Shown: positions 1 through 12,429, counted from the first letter of the stretch. The stretch is DNA of 64,000 bases from Diogma glabrata (GCA_963693315.1 OY856188.1:269261114-269325113), one strand, 5' to 3'. Made by a program: numbers and translations. Notes: a model not told the origin generated them from the sequence alone.

Positions 1-566
1 CCTAGGGAGATTTATTAACAGCCCCAAACTAGCTGCAGTCCATGGGGACAAGAAAGAAATCCTGCTAATTCAGCACAAATAACTGTATAGTACGCATAAA
101 AACATAATAAGAACGGATAGGAAAAATAGCAAGTGAAGGCCTGAGACTCTGACAACCCCCATACGTGAAAAGAATCACGATCACCACGTCCCAACCCTGT
201 ACCTTCAACGCACAGTCAAAAGCTCTCACACCTCATCCACACACGTACACACATACATGAACACACATACGTTTACGCTCATACATACATACACACCATC
301 TTCCATGCCCCCCATACGCTCACGCATGCATATACACCCACACCACTCTCAGTAACGTATTCACGGCGCATACCGAATATAAAATCAAAAAAAATTTCCA
401 TAGAACTTTTACTTTTCATAATATACCAACATATTACTGTTGAAGGTTGTATTCTACTTTCTGAGATATACAAACAAAATAAGCCGACTATGACATCCAT
501 TTACCATAATGTTCTTGCCAAAAGTATAACCAGTGGAAAAAGTAAGTATGTATTAGAAAAAAAAAC
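1..566. other. Non-coding flank with CA/CATA-rich low complexity
   Basis: No convincing coding region. From about 226 to 350 the sequence is a degenerate run of CA, CACA and CATACA units (for example acacacgtacacacatacat), an old dinucleotide/tetranucleotide microsatellite. The remainder is ordinary AT-rich sequence. It lies downstream of the minus-strand membrane-protein exon, so its right edge may hold that gene's 3' untranslated region. Confidence 0.5.
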
Positions 567-1029
567 TTAATGTACACGTATATTATAACAGCAAATCAGC
601 GAGATTCTTGGTTGAACTGTTTCACTGCCATTCGTCATTTCCTTATACTTTGCGTATATGCAAAAAAAAGGTAGCAAAACTATTATTGCTCCAATTAATA
701 AAAATGGTATTTTCCACAGTGGACCAAATTCATCCGTAAACAGTGATAGAACCGAAATAATAATTGTAGATAATACAGCAACGAGTACATAGACAATGAA
801 GATTTTGGTATAGTTATATGACTGCCAAGTAATCCTATTAGACTTATTACGATTAGTATAATAGCACCAGTTATAGTTGGTATGGTGCGCCAGCCATATG
901 CTTCTCCTAATCCAGGCATAATGGATGATAATATACTCCATATGTCATTGATACTAGAAAATATGATTATTATTACTCCGCCTATTCGTAGATCAAAATA
1001 CCACCGGTATTTAATAACTTTTAAACTCT
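567..1029 (-). pseudogene. Four-TM small membrane protein, LAPTM-like; last exon with an apparent frameshift
   Basis: Read on the minus strand from 1029 down to a stop at 567, two overlapping frames join into one hydrophobic protein. The first frame has RYKW-like polar start (VIKYRWYFDLRIGG) and two membrane segments (VIIIIFSSINDIWSILSSI and TIPTITGAIILIVISLIG). The second frame carries two more (FIVYVLVAVLSTIIISVL and IPFLLIGAIIVLLPFFCIY) and a short polar tail starting AKYKEM. Four evenly spaced segments, with an aromatic/basic patch before the first, resemble the insect LAPTM-like lysosomal membrane proteins; that family call is inference. A splice acceptor (ttctag) sits just upstream, after an in-frame stop, so an earlier exon is expected above 1030. 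The frame changes near 811-825, which could be a real one-base shift (pseudogene) or an assembly error, because no other damage is seen. Confidence 0.4.
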
Positions 1030-3552
1030 CTAGAATTTTTCATTTATTTTTTTCTTATTTAGGGTGTAAATAAAATATTTGAAAGTGTAATCTCACTACT
1101 TACCATTATGATTCACTTCAATTACGGCAATATTTATATTTAACATAACGGTTTATCAAAATAAACTAATGGAATACTCCCTAGATCGAACAGTGGTAAC
1201 CAATAACAACTTCGTTTTTGCTATGATAAGAACTCTAGAACAATTAAATTTCGAAGTAACCGGAAATTATTTGGAGGTGCGTTACATACAAAGAATATCA
1301 ACCAAATAAATCGTAGATAGGTTTATCACACTTCAGTAGTAATTTATAATTCTGATCAAAACAATAGGATAACGTTATCCAAATATTTGATATGGTACAA
1401 TAGCATGATATCGCCCAATGAATTCCACGTCACACATCCATACATTCACGCACCCGCAGTCTCACACCTACGCATTATAATATTAATTATAAAATAAAAT
1501 TGAACTCACCCCATGTTATGGCCCAGTCCCACTTCTCCAATCCCTGGACTCGCCTAGCCCTTCATAACTCCGCTTTCCTATCCGTTCACCGTTCACCACA
1601 GTCCGCTAAATAAACAAAAGCCACTCCAACAACGAATCCTGCAGAGAGGCCAGTTATTACTCAAGGCCCAAAATATTACTTTGTAATCCCTGGCACACAA
1701 TAATCGTTTCACGTTCCGTAATCTATACACGGTCTTTCCAAGTTTCTTTGCTAATTTTGACGTGCGTAGTATTCACGATTTTCATTTACTATCAATTAAG
1801 AAAACAATTCATTCGACCCTGTTTAACATTGGTTACAATGACAATCATTTATTGAGATAGTATATCCGTTTTAATGCTAAAATAAGTTAACATAAATATT
1901 TTTGCAACATATACTGTTAGATTTGACTAGAATGACTTATCACAAATGACTCATCGTCTTAACTTTACTATAAATTAACACAAATGTTTATGCAAAATAA
2001 TATTTAAAGGACACCCACAAACAAACACATATTAATTTTTTTATATATTGTTCAGGATCCAGAAGCAGTAGTAATTATTGCATATCTTTTTGTTGCGATC
2101 ACTTTAGTGATACCGGATCACCAAAGGAAATTTACAACACCGGTAAAAACTTGTTTTTGTGAATTATTTGGACTTTACAAACCACCATATTACATCACCG
2201 ACTGAAAAACCTATGTTTAAATAATATGTCTGGAGCCGTACCTTGGATCATGTTAACAAAACTTAGAAATTGACTTTTAATAGTTACACACTAACTTTTT
2301 TATTTGTTCTAAAAGACACTCACAAACATGTAATTAATTTTTTTGTTTCTTTTAATCTGGTTATCCAGTGATATTTACAACTTCTATCCACAAAAAAAAT
2401 TTGACAGTCACAAAAAGAATGTCAGACTGAGAGAGTGAGGCCATCTGATGCCTAGTATTTATAGTAACAAAAATGGTAGCATTAACTGGTAGCTTGTTTT
2501 AATAACTGAAAACCCACTAAGGAAATCGTTCAACCAAATTGTATTAAAAAAATTGCAAAAGAATTATATAAAAAATAATGATTACGAAACGATTGCAAGA
2601 ATTATATATGGAAATAGCGCGATTAAGAATTAATGATATTGTACAACTATTTTATGATAATTTTATAAACGAGAATTATTGTAGATGACGGTTACAGATT
2701 GAGTATAAGAAACTATGTTTAAAGGAAAAACGAAAATAACTATAAAAGTTTCTGTTAATGCAAATTTAACACGTGTGGGAAAGCGGTTCGACTCTCAATC
2801 ACAAAGTTTGAATTACGCTTCATTACACTACAAACATCAAATATGTTTTAGACTCGTTTCCACGATAAAAAAATTCAATTCAATCAATATCACCGATAAA
2901 GGAGTGTATGTGGCGTACTAACAAGTTTAATACAATTAACTAAAACTCTGTAATTATAAAACTAAAAATTCACTTCATACTACACCTACCAACATCAGCT
3001 ACCATCTAAACTCATTACTACGATAAAAAATTCAAGATCAAAAAATTTTATTTTATTAGTTTATTGTTATGTATATGAAATGTTGTATGTAAATTTTAAA
3101 TTATATAAGACGCCACCATCATAAATAATCTTTTATCTTGATGTAACGAGAATATCACCAATACATGGGTGTATGTGGCTAACAAGCTCAACAAAATTAA
3201 ACCTTTTCTAACTTGAATCTAAGAAAATGAGAGGTGAATATTTTATTCATGCAAACGAAAACAATTTTGAGTATGACGACTAACAGTTATCATTGATTAA
3301 TGTTTACCATAAAATTTTATGCAAAATATATCCAGAATCACAAAAAACTGGTACAGCGATCTACTCTACCTACAAATCAATCAGCGTTATAGCGATAGGT
3401 GTAAAATAGATATCTAGAAATGAAAAACGAAAGGACGCCAGAGTGGGTCAGAACCAACAGCGAGTCATTTGGGCTTCATGGATTTTGTGAAGAATAAAAA
3501 AACGTTTTTTACAATTGTCTTGTGGGATAGGTTGTAAAAGTAAGCCTAAGGC
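1030..3552. other. AT-rich non-coding stretch
   Basis: About 2.5 kb with no reading frame that looks like protein and no recognisable transposon domain on either strand. Upstream exons of the minus-strand membrane-protein gene could be hidden here, but none can be supported by eye. Confidence 0.4.
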
Positions 3553-4159
3553 TAGAAACACAACACGGGCGAAATCGTCCGACGACGACGTTAGTAACAT
3601 TAGAATATACAGGATACATACATTTCAAACACAACTACAGCGATAAACGAAAAAGTTTTTTTCGTTGGATAAAATTTAGATTCTATTTCTAATTTATCGT
3701 CGGCGATGATTATTGCCAAATATCAATTTTATTTTTATTTTTCTGCAAAGGTAATTTTTAATGTTATTGTGACAGTGCCGCCAACTGAAAAATATGATTT
3801 TCTGATGTTTTTCGTGTTTCTGAGGTTGTAATCGTTTTGTTTTGAGTTGTCAACTGAATTTTCAGTTTATGTTAAAAGCTCGGTTTTATTCATTTAATAT
3901 ATTTTCATTATTTGTATTTTGTATTTTATTTTTAAAATTAGTTATTAGTAGAAAAATTATTATTATTTATTTATTAGTAAAAATTAGTTATTTTTTAAAT
4001 TGAAATTTCTGAAATTCATTTTTACAAAGAACAAAGTAGTTTAGTTTATGCAATTTTATTTTTGCCTGCTTTTCACGCTAACGCCTTTGTTGTGGTTACA
4101 ACAGCGAAATTTTAGACGTTTTTTTATCGTCCGACGTTATCGTCCGTGTTGTGTTTCTA
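3553..4159. mobile_element. MITE-like element with about 30-base terminal inverted repeats
   Basis: The left end reads tagaaacacaacacgggcga and the right end, reverse-complemented, reads tagaaacacaacacggacga. The match continues with lower identity for roughly ten more bases (gtccgacga on one side, gtcggacga on the other). The 607-base interior has no coding potential. This is the structure of a non-autonomous terminal-inverted-repeat DNA transposon. I cannot see a clean target-site duplication (flanks cctaaggc and cctttagt agree only in part), so the superfamily is not assigned. Confidence 0.55.
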
Positions 4160-4802
4160 CCTTTAGTGAATTGTCTTGTTAGGATTCAATTATTTTTTTT
4201 GAATCAAAAATGGAAAAATACTCTTATTGCCAATCGCTTGTTATTATCAGACTTTATTATCAAATAAAAAAAGGAGAAATAGTGGTTGTGTAACCGAATC
4301 CCGACTGAAACAATCTCTCCAATAATTTTTTGAAAAAAATTATACTATCCAAAAAAGGAAGGAAAAAACAAGAAAGATTAAAGTAAAAAAAACATTCTCA
4401 CGCATTAAGAAATATCAGACCTGTGGCCAAAGGTAAATTAAATTTTTGCACATTTTATTATTATAATTATTTTTTTAAATCTCAAAAAATAAAATATACT
4501 CTATAATTTAATATTTTTTTAAATCTAGTTAACACCTGATTCTTCCAAAAATCAAAAAAATTAATTCCTTGTTCAAAAGCACAAAATTAAATTGATAATC
4601 CACTATGCATTTAATTAAATCAAACTCAAAAATCATCTTATCGAACCGATAAGAAAGTTTTAATTAGCGCGCATATTCTGTATCTGTTTCTCCTTTATAT
4701 ATATTGATGATCTCATAATACAATTGAATGAGAAAAAAAATATAAAAATCATAATCACTCTTTTCTCTATCGAAACACATATATCCTAGAACTATTTGTA
4801 TC
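4160..4802. other. AT-rich spacer before a Gypsy remnant
   Basis: No gene seen. Homopolymer-rich AT sequence. Any 5' LTR of the Gypsy element that follows would lie here, but I could not recognise one. Confidence 0.3.
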
Positions 4803-7560
4803 ATGTCACAAAAAATCAACTCCCTATTTGACATGAAACCGTCGCAACTTTTAAACGAATTTCAATTAAACGGTGCAAATATTGCAGATAATGTAGTGAG
4901 CCAATTGTGGATGACCAAATTACCTGAAAACATTCAGCGTCAATTGAAAATGATCTTCCTTTAGATCGGTTAGTTGGACATGCTGACAGCTTGATGGAAA
5001 CATTGAAATATTGAAAATTTACCATCAATGCAGTTGCAGAAAACATGCATTAAGTTCAATTTAATCAGGCATTTTCTCGACTGCCGACGAACTTCGAATA
5101 CATGACGGACAGCTTCAAAACGCAAATGTTGAGTGATGTTTACTCTATTGTTTCTGCTGACAGCCGGTTCTTCTCTGTTACAAAAAATTCTCATAGGGAC
5201 AGGCAAAAGATTCTGCACTAGGTTCAAGTTCCAAAACCACCAAGGGTGTTTATCACTTCGGACCTTTGTTTTTACTATTATCGTTTCGGTGATCAGGCGT
5301 TACATTGTGTATCCGGATGCAAGTTTCACCATATATTTGTATAACCAAATTCTTTCGTAGCATAAAAAAATCGCCAATATGATGTCAGTAGCAATGGTGA
5401 TCGTCAAGTCAATCGCCCTTCAGTTTTTGAGATAAACTCCAGATTCAAATTTTTAATTGATACGGGCTCTGAAGTTGCAGTCATTCCTAGGTCAATAGTT
5501 AAGACAAGACCTGCTTTTACGTCTAATACGTCTTTTAATTTATTTGCGCCAAACAGCACTCCCATTTTGGCCTATGGTACACAAACTCTGCCACTCAACA
5601 TAGGCCTTCGCAGATATTTTCCTTGGGAATTTATTGTTGCTGATGTATCAATGCCTATTATTGGTTCAGATAAATTTTCTGGAATCGCAAATCCAAATTT
5701 CCGTCCAAGTAGTGTGAAACCTTATGTAACACACACATTGGAAACAGTTGGTACACCTGTGTCTTGTATGACTCATCGTTTAGCTCCTGACAAGCTTAAA
5801 ATAGTGAAAATTGATTTCGAAAAGATGGTGTATTTGTAGGCACAGCAGTAGCTCTTTGTCCAATTCGTTTCACCAGGTCCAAAAAAAGAATGGAGAAAGG
5901 CGTCCCAGCCTTAATTATCAAACTCTAAATAGGATTTCACTTCCTGATCGATATTCCATTCCTCTCCTCCAAGATTTTGGCATCAGTTGGAGGGAAGCAC
6001 AATTTTTTCGTCCCTCGATCGATACCATTTCAAGCATACCATCAAATTCCAATATGTCCGAAGAACATTCCTAAAACCACAATTTCTACACCTTTTGTTC
6101 TGTTTGAATTCACGAAAATAACCTTCGGTCTTAGGAATGCTGCTCAATCGTTCCAAAGATTGATGCACATCGTTTTTGGATGTTATACTTGTAGCATCAA
6201 AAAATCCAGAGGAATATCTTATCCACCATCAAATGATATTTCAGAGATTCTATGAAAATAGTCATTAGTCTCATTATTAAACCAGATAAATACGTTTTTG
6301 CTAAATCTGAGATTAAGTTTGGCTGCAGCAGCTGGCCAAATTTTACTTAACGACTTCTTGAAGGGATTTAAAAAGAACAGTAAAATTCCAGTCACTTGGA
6401 CCACTGAGTTCGTTATTGCCTTTGAGAATTGCAAAGATAAGTTGTGCAATGCCAGCCTTCTTGCTCATCCGTCATCTTCAGCTCCACCGTAGTGCAGGAA
6501 TTTGTTGAAGAAAGCTGGCATCTGCTCAGTCTTTTTCGGTACGTCTTAATGATGGCCAAGTTAAATAAAGTGCTTATGATCGAGAACTTTTGGCAGCATA
6601 TTCCGGCATCAAGGAATTTCAGGTTTCACTATTCACTTACCACAAACCTCTTTTGCTTTTTAACAAAGTCTTGAAAAAGCATTTCCCTGTCAATTTCGAC
6701 ACCTGGATTTTATTGGGCCATTTATCACTGATATCTAAGATATTTTTGGTACCGACCATGTTGTAGCCTACTTTATAACGAAAAAATTGATTATACTGCA
6801 ATCGCGGACGCGCAAACCAATGACGAGGAATTGTTAACATTACTTCAAAGCAACACAACTCTGAATTTTACTGCTTTTCCAGTTACTTTCAATGAAAGTA
6901 AACGGATTTATTGTGATACAACTACAATTATGCGTTTGCCATTTATTACTGTACCTTTTCTTCAAAGTGTTTTTAATGCATTCCATAGCCTTTTGTATAC
7001 TGGTGTTAACGCTTCTGTTCTGCCAATCTTCTAACAAAACACGTAGTTTGGGCCTCCATAGAAATATGGCTCAACAATACATAGCGTGTCAAAAGTCCAA
7101 AGTTTTTCGACACACTAAATCAACTATTCGCAAAAGTAAGACAAATTCACAGCAATGTTCATAAATTCACCTTGATATCATCCGTCCTTTACCAATATCG
7201 GAGAATCAACGATATTGTGTAACTGTAATTGATCGTTATTCGCGGGAGCCTGAAGCAATTTCTATTCCAGACATCACAGCTAGAACAGTTGCTTTCGCTG
7301 TTTACAATACATGGATTTCGAGATTTGGTGTTCCAGAATCAATTATAACTGAACAATTTGAATCTGAATTCTTCACCGAACGTTCCAATATATCAGGCTT
7401 CAAACGATGTAAAACTACATCATACAATCCAAAATGCAACGGGATGATAGAAAGGTGGCATCGTATAATTAAATCTGCAATTATGTGTCACAACCGTACT
7501 GATTTGACAACAATTCTGCCTTCTATTCGGTTTAAGAACCTCTTTAGTGATGGGCTACAA
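4803..7560 (+). mobile_element. Decayed Ty3/Gypsy retrotransposon, gag-protease-RT-RNase H-integrase order
   Basis: A Gag fragment starts at the ATG at 4803 (KPSQLLNEFQLNG, then QLWMTKLPENIQRQL) and stops after about 50 codons. The aspartic protease motif FLIDTGSEVAVIP lies at about 5447-5490 with the DTG at 5459-5467. The reverse transcriptase follows in shifted frames: SLPDRYSIPLLQDF near 5940, then AYHQIPI, TTISTPFVLFEFTK and GLRNAAQSFQRLM. The palm YxDD position reads FLDV near 6175, so the enzyme is dead. RNase H scraps lie at 6300-6680. The integrase core is at about 7200-7540, with DRYSREPEA, ESIITEQFESEF (the second acidic residue's neighbourhood altered) and NGMIERWHRIIKSA. Many stops and frameshifts separate the parts. 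It belongs to the same family as the minus-strand copy at 22.4-24.9 kb. Confidence 0.85.
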
Positions 7561-7870
7561 ACAAATTCTGTGGAACTAACTTATGGATGCTCGATCAATT
7601 TCTGAATTCTTCTACAAATTCCTCCGTTAACCAATCCAAGTTCGTCAAACAACTGAGAAAGCTTTTCGACAAAGTCGGAGCTAAACCAGAGTCTCCACAC
7701 GAGACGTCTTTCAACTAAACCAATTTTGTCGAATATTATCCATAATTGGTTAACCGTGAAACATGGGTTCAATTATCACTTTTACTCCACATAAAACAAA
7801 ATACACTTGTTTCTCACTTTAACAACAAATAATAAACCGCAATAAAGGCAACCACCGCAAGCCATGGAAT
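7561..7870. other. Spacer between Gypsy remnant and F-box gene
   Basis: Contains the last traces of the retroelement and then AT-rich sequence leading into the promoter of the F-box gene. No independent gene is supported. Confidence 0.35.
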
Positions 7871-7875
7871 GTAAA

Positions 7876-7911
7876 TATAAAAAACAAACAAATTTAAAAT
7901 CATTTCAGTTT
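7876..7911 (+). promoter_or_regulatory. TATA box and TCAGT-type initiator of the F-box gene
   Basis: A TATAAAAA box starts at 7876 and the arthropod-type initiator TCAGTT lies at 7905-7910 with its A at 7907. The distance from TATA to the presumed +1 is 31 bases, the textbook spacing for RNA polymerase II core promoters. The presumed start is 62 bases before the ATG at 7969. Seen directly in sequence; start-site use is inferred. Confidence 0.65.
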
Positions 7912-7968
7912 AATTTCAACAAACTTTTAGAATTTTAGAATAAATTTTGTAAATTAAAATAAATCTAG

Positions 7969-9127
7969 ATGACCAAAATTATCAAAATCAAAAGTTGTAC
8001 GAAAACACATCACAAATTATCAAAATTTAAATCAAAATCTTTAATAAAATGTAAGGAATTAAAACTCCCAAATTTACCAATGGAAGTGCTTGAAGATATT
8101 GTAAATCTTGTTCATCTACGACATTTTAATAAAATTCGATTAACATGCAAGGCTTTACATGACGTTGTGGATAATATAACGATGAGACAGTTTATGTTTC
8201 ATGTGAATTCATACGCCGAGAATCCAATGGATATTGATAATATTCGTGCGAAAGTTTTATATCAAGTTGCATGGCCTTATATTAATTTTGGATGTTCATC
8301 TGTGGTTGCAGGAATTTACTTATCTATAATTCGTTCATTTAAATTTCATAAGTTATCCTCATTAAACTTACTTACTCCAATTCCTGAAGCGTGTTTGGTA
8401 AATTTTCAATCGTGTCTTGAAAAACATTTGGGTGATCCGAAAAATAAAGTTACAAAACTTCTCTATGTTATTTCGTTACTAGGATTTATAAAAGTAGAAA
8501 GCTTCATATGAAATTTAATTAAATTCATGAACTAATTTAATTATCCTATTTAGGCATTGCCAAATTGTTTGCTGATTCATAAAATAAAAAATAATAAACT
8601 AACCGCAAGTTGTAAGATACATGGAACATGGTTGGGTATATTATGGGGCGATAAACTAAGAAGCAATTTTAGCTATCCAATGGATCGTTCTATGTTGATC
8701 GTTTTCTTTGCTGACGTTTTATCTTCGAATTTAATGAAAAAATCAATTAGGTAATGATCAATTTTGTACGCTATGAATAGTCAAACATTTTTCGTATTTC
8801 CAGGAAAGTTTGGGAAAATGAATTATCGAGGAAGATTATAATTTATGGAAATAATATTTTAAAGAATGAATCCAAAACGACTGAATGTATGAACATTAAA
8901 ATCGAAATTGTTGGAAGTGAAAAAATTTTGAAGTTTTTTATCGAAACTTCACATACGACGCCATTGTGCCCATTGCCTGATGATGAATTCACTTTTTCAA
9001 TGAAAATAAAATGCCGGTAAGGTTCAATGGTAATAGTTATATAATTAGAAAGTTAATTGTGTATAACAATAATTTCAGAGAAGCATACAAATGGGGATGT
9101 TTACCAGATTATAAATTTAAAATATGA
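7969..9127 (+). CDS. F-box protein, 327 residues, four exons
   Basis: Exons are 7969-8493, 8554-8750, 8804-9016 and 9079-9127. The introns are 60, 53 and 62 bases, each with GT donor and AG acceptor, and splicing keeps one open frame of 328 codons ending in TGA. The N-terminus is basic (about 30 residues, many Lys). Residues 34-75 form an F-box: LPMEVLEDIVNLVHL, HFNKIRLTCKALHDVV. F-box proteins are substrate adaptors that dock on SKP1 in SCF ubiquitin ligases. I see no leucine-rich repeats, WD repeats or signal peptide in the remaining 250 residues, so the substrate-binding part is unclassified. The frame is intact across all junctions, with a promoter just upstream and AATAAA just downstream, so the gene looks live despite being flanked by dead retroelements. 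The F-box call is from the motif; the rest of the protein is unknown to me. Confidence 0.8.
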
Positions 9128-9204
9128 ATTTATGTATTTAAAAAAATTTGCATGTTGAATATAATTTAAATTTAAATATAATTGATGTATTTTTTCCTTT
9201 GTCA

Positions 9205-9210
9205 AATAAA
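9205..9210 (+). terminator. Polyadenylation signal AATAAA of the F-box gene
   Basis: AATAAA lies 78 bases after the stop codon at 9127, inside gtcaaataaaaaatttgtg. It is the first canonical signal after the stop and fits a short 3' untranslated region. Confidence 0.6.
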
Positions 9211-9672
9211 AAATTTGTGAAATTTTCACTGATTAAGAGCCAATGGCTAGCCACTTAGCACCCACGACCATCACCGACATAAAAATTTATTGTTGCACGA
9301 TCAACTTAATATCCAAAGGTACAATCAGGGCGTGAAATAGTAAATTAAATTTGTTTGAAGAATTTAAGAACGTTGATTTTAAAATTTTGGGAATTGAATT
9401 TGTCAAGGAGAAAAAAAAAATTACGCTGCAAATCGACAGTTCTACACATTGTCACTCGTCTCAATCGATAGTTCTACACCTTGTCACTTGTCTTAGTCTT
9501 AGTAATTATTTGATTGTCGAATGATATTTTCAAAATTTGGTTTTATTTTAGGCAAGTTAGGCTATAATGGCCGATGAGCGTTTAGACGGTTAGGACAAAG
9601 CATTGACAAAAGTACTCCACAGTCGTACCATGAAAAGAAAGCACTACCTTTGAGGAACCCAACCAGAGCTTC
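9211..9672. other. Intergenic, nothing recognised
   Basis: Includes two loosely repeated phrases containing gttctacaccttgtcactcgtct-like text at about 9440-9495 (tcgacagttctacacattgtcac then tcgatagttctacaccttgtcac), a small direct repeat of about 40 bases. No coding region is supported. Confidence 0.35.
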
Positions 9673-9981
9673 TCAAGAAACGACAAATCTTGACGTCATC
9701 TCGACGGCGTTCGTCAGATCCTGACAGATGTTTGCTCCCAGAAACCTGAGTCTGATATGAGCAAGTCCAGGTTCTAAGTAGTTAAGAACCATTTCTTCCT
9801 CATCATTGCAACTGCAACTGCAATCATAGGACAAGACACTAGATTCGCACGTAAGTCGATAAAACAGTATCCAGTAATGACACCCACAACTGACACCCAG
9901 ATATACCTGAAAATCCCTCAAGTGGTGTTGAACGAAGCAAGTAGTATGCCCACTACACGAATGCTCGGTGACACAAGGCAC
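9673..9981 (-). mobile_element. Fragment resembling the C-terminal tail of a non-LTR retrotransposon
   Basis: The minus-strand frame has SGHTTCFVQHHLRDFQVYLG followed by cysteines, then CSCNDEEEMVLNYLEPGLAH. The order matches the C-terminal zinc-finger-like tail of RNase H-bearing LINEs: a TGH..F..HL block, a Cys pair, an acidic EE(T) and a His/Cys block. A better-preserved example is the tail at about 52.83-52.99 kb (TGHCQLRKHL, CRVCLFEEATPAHLLKDC). Short and diverged, so the assignment is tentative. Confidence 0.35.
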
Positions 9982-10268
9982 CGGGTAATATAAATATTGA
10001 CAAAACTATTTATTTTAATTTATTTAACTTCTTTTCATATACTGTCTGCCACGTCACTCCATCTGGGATACTCCCTTCTGACACACGCGCCATCTGTCAT
10101 CCATAATCATTCAACTCCCAATAAGCACGTTTACACGGATGCTACACTTCTCCCTTTTTTTTTTTTAAGGAATAAATTTACTTCTAACAAAACTATTTTA
10201 GTAATTTTAATATTACCAATTTCAAATAATTAACTCAATAAAATATTTTAATTTTTAAAACAACTTAG
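9982..10268. other. AT-rich junction between LINE scrap and Gypsy remnant
   Basis: No gene is supported. This is where the 3' LTR of the minus-strand Gypsy element would be expected, but no LTR pair can be matched within the window. Confidence 0.3.
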
Positions 10269-12412
10269 CTATTTAAACCCAATAAAATCGTTAAACTTTT
10301 TAGGAGCTTTACATTCTCGTTTAGGTCGACCAGCTTCTTCGGGTTGTTTCGTGGTTGGAGCTAATATAACGTCTTTATGTTCGTCTTTAATTACTTCCAT
10401 CTCATCAGAGCCATTTATTTCCCTCTCGTCAGTTCCAAGGTCTTCTTGCACTTGAGTATCAATAATTTGAGTACTTTCACCAACAATTACTGCACTCTCC
10501 TCTCCTTTTTCCCCAATTGGTTCCGAATCCAAGGTAATCTTCTGTAAATGTGCTACATTCCTGACAAACTTTTTTCCATCCATTTTCCTTATTAGGACTA
10601 CTTCACTTCCTGATCTTTTGATCACGTTATGTTCTTCTGGTCTATACCTTGGAGATAACTTATTTGTCTTCTTCATGCTTTTACCAAAACTGTATCTCCC
10701 TCAATAATATCTTTTACTTTCGCTCTTCGTTTTGTATCTCCATAAATTTTTTCAACGAACTTTATTTTCTCGATCTCGATCCTCTACTTCGTAATTCCCC
10801 GTAACCGAATGTGGCGTACTTCGGTACATTAATAAAAATTCAATTAAATCTTCGTTCCAGTTGCCACCTGAATTTGCACTTATGATTAATCTCTTGAAAA
10901 TTGTGCGGTTTTGTTTTTCGACTTCACCATTGATTTGAGGCCAATATGGAGTAGATGAATTTGGTTTAATTCCAAATCTATGACAAAATGTTGAATTCTC
11001 TGCTTTTTAGTTGAGCAGCATTATGAGCTTGTAAGGTTCTAGAAATACCAAATTTAGCAAATATTTTCCTCACCCTGAATATGGTTTCATCCGAGTTTGT
11101 ATGCTTTATGATCTCGATTTCAAAGTATCTGCTGTAATAATCTACTGCAACTAAAATAGATTCTCACGATGGAAACGGTCCTAGAAAATCTATTGCTAAA
11201 TGTTCCTATGGCGCATCTGGTAGTTTCCTTCTTATCATTGGTTCTGGAGTGAGATGTACTGTAACTAGTTGACATCCTTTACAACCTCTAACCATTTCTT
11301 CAACATTCTGATCAATTTGTGGCCACCAAACTTTTGAGCGTAATCGAATTTTCATTTGAGTCATACCGGGATGCCCCTCGTGAGCTTACGTTAAAACTTT
11401 ATTTCTTAAATTTCTTGGTACAACTAATCTGGTACCTCTCATCAAAATATTATCGGCTATACAAAGTTCTTCTTTAATAACTTTATAGGAAAATAATTCA
11501 TCTGGTCAAAATTCTTCTTCTATGGCTACTTTTACTTTAGAAATCTCTTCATCAGATACTGTTTCCTGTCGAACGTCATCATAACTAATTGCAAATGGTA
11601 ATGTTTCTAAAACTTTTTTATTTATGAAAATTTCAGTCTCAATATCAAAATTTTGCTCATCAGGCTCTAGTTGACAAAGTCTAGAAAGTGGGTCAGCAAT
11701 ATTTGTATTACCCGGTCGATAAACAACTTTGTAATTAAAAATTTGTGATTGCATAACCCATCTTTCAATTCGAGCACAAGGTTTGAATCTAGGGCCAAAT
11801 ATCACTTCCGGAGGTTTATGATCAGTTACCAGAAGAAACCAGATTCCCAATAAATACATTCTAAATCTTTCTACACTCCATACTAAACTCAAAGCTTCTC
11901 TTTTCATTTGACAATAATTCTTTTCCGTTTCAGAAAGACTTTTAATTGCAAAAGAAATAATCCGTGGTCCGTTAATATTTCTTTGTGTTAAGACGGCCCC
12001 AAGTCCTATTGGACTAGCGTCAGCAATCACCCACGTTTTATCTTTCGGGTCATAAAACCCTAAATATTTGTCATCACTCATTTCCTTCTTTATAGCTTCA
12101 AAAGATTCTTCCTTTTTTAGTAATTCTCTCAAAGCACCTGTTTTTGTTGCCAGATTTGGAATGAATCTACCTACGTAATTTATCAGAGCTAAAAACTTCT
12201 AACTTCTTCGACAGTGGTTGGTTTTCTGAATTTTCTTACCGCTTCAAGTTTATCTTCTGTTGGTTTAATTCCGTTTTCCGAAAAACTGTGCCCCAAAAAA
12301 ACTATTTGTGAAACATAAATCTCACATTTGGTTTTATTTAATTCAACATTTGCTTTAGCTAATCTCTCTAAAACTATTGCCAATCTACTATCATGTTCTT
12401 ACTTATTCTATT
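10269..12412 (-). mobile_element. Ty3/Gypsy remnant: RT thumb, RNase H, integrase and C-terminal tail
   Basis: Reading down the minus strand, 12383-12189 gives the RT C-terminus (NKTKCEIYVSQIVFLGHSFS, KPTEDKLEAVRKFRKPTTVE). 12132-11506 gives the connection and RNase H domain, with WVIADASPIGLGAVL, KSLSETEKNYCQMKREALSL, LLVTDHKP and PGNTNIADPLSRL. Next comes the integrase zinc-binding and core region at 11.4-10.8 kb, including AIDFLGPFP, VAVDYYSRYFEIEI and NGEVEKQNRTIF, with several frame breaks; the position of the second catalytic Asp looks altered (AHNAAQL). The tail 10676-10269 is a clean 135-codon frame (KTNKLSPRYRPEEHNVIK, GRPKRECKAPKKFNDFIG). The element starts abruptly near 12.41 kb in the RT, where it meets a BEL/Pao piece of opposite orientation. 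It may be the 3' half of the element whose 5' half lies at 27-28 kb. Confidence 0.85.
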
Positions 12413-12429
12413 CTTCCTTATTATGCTTT

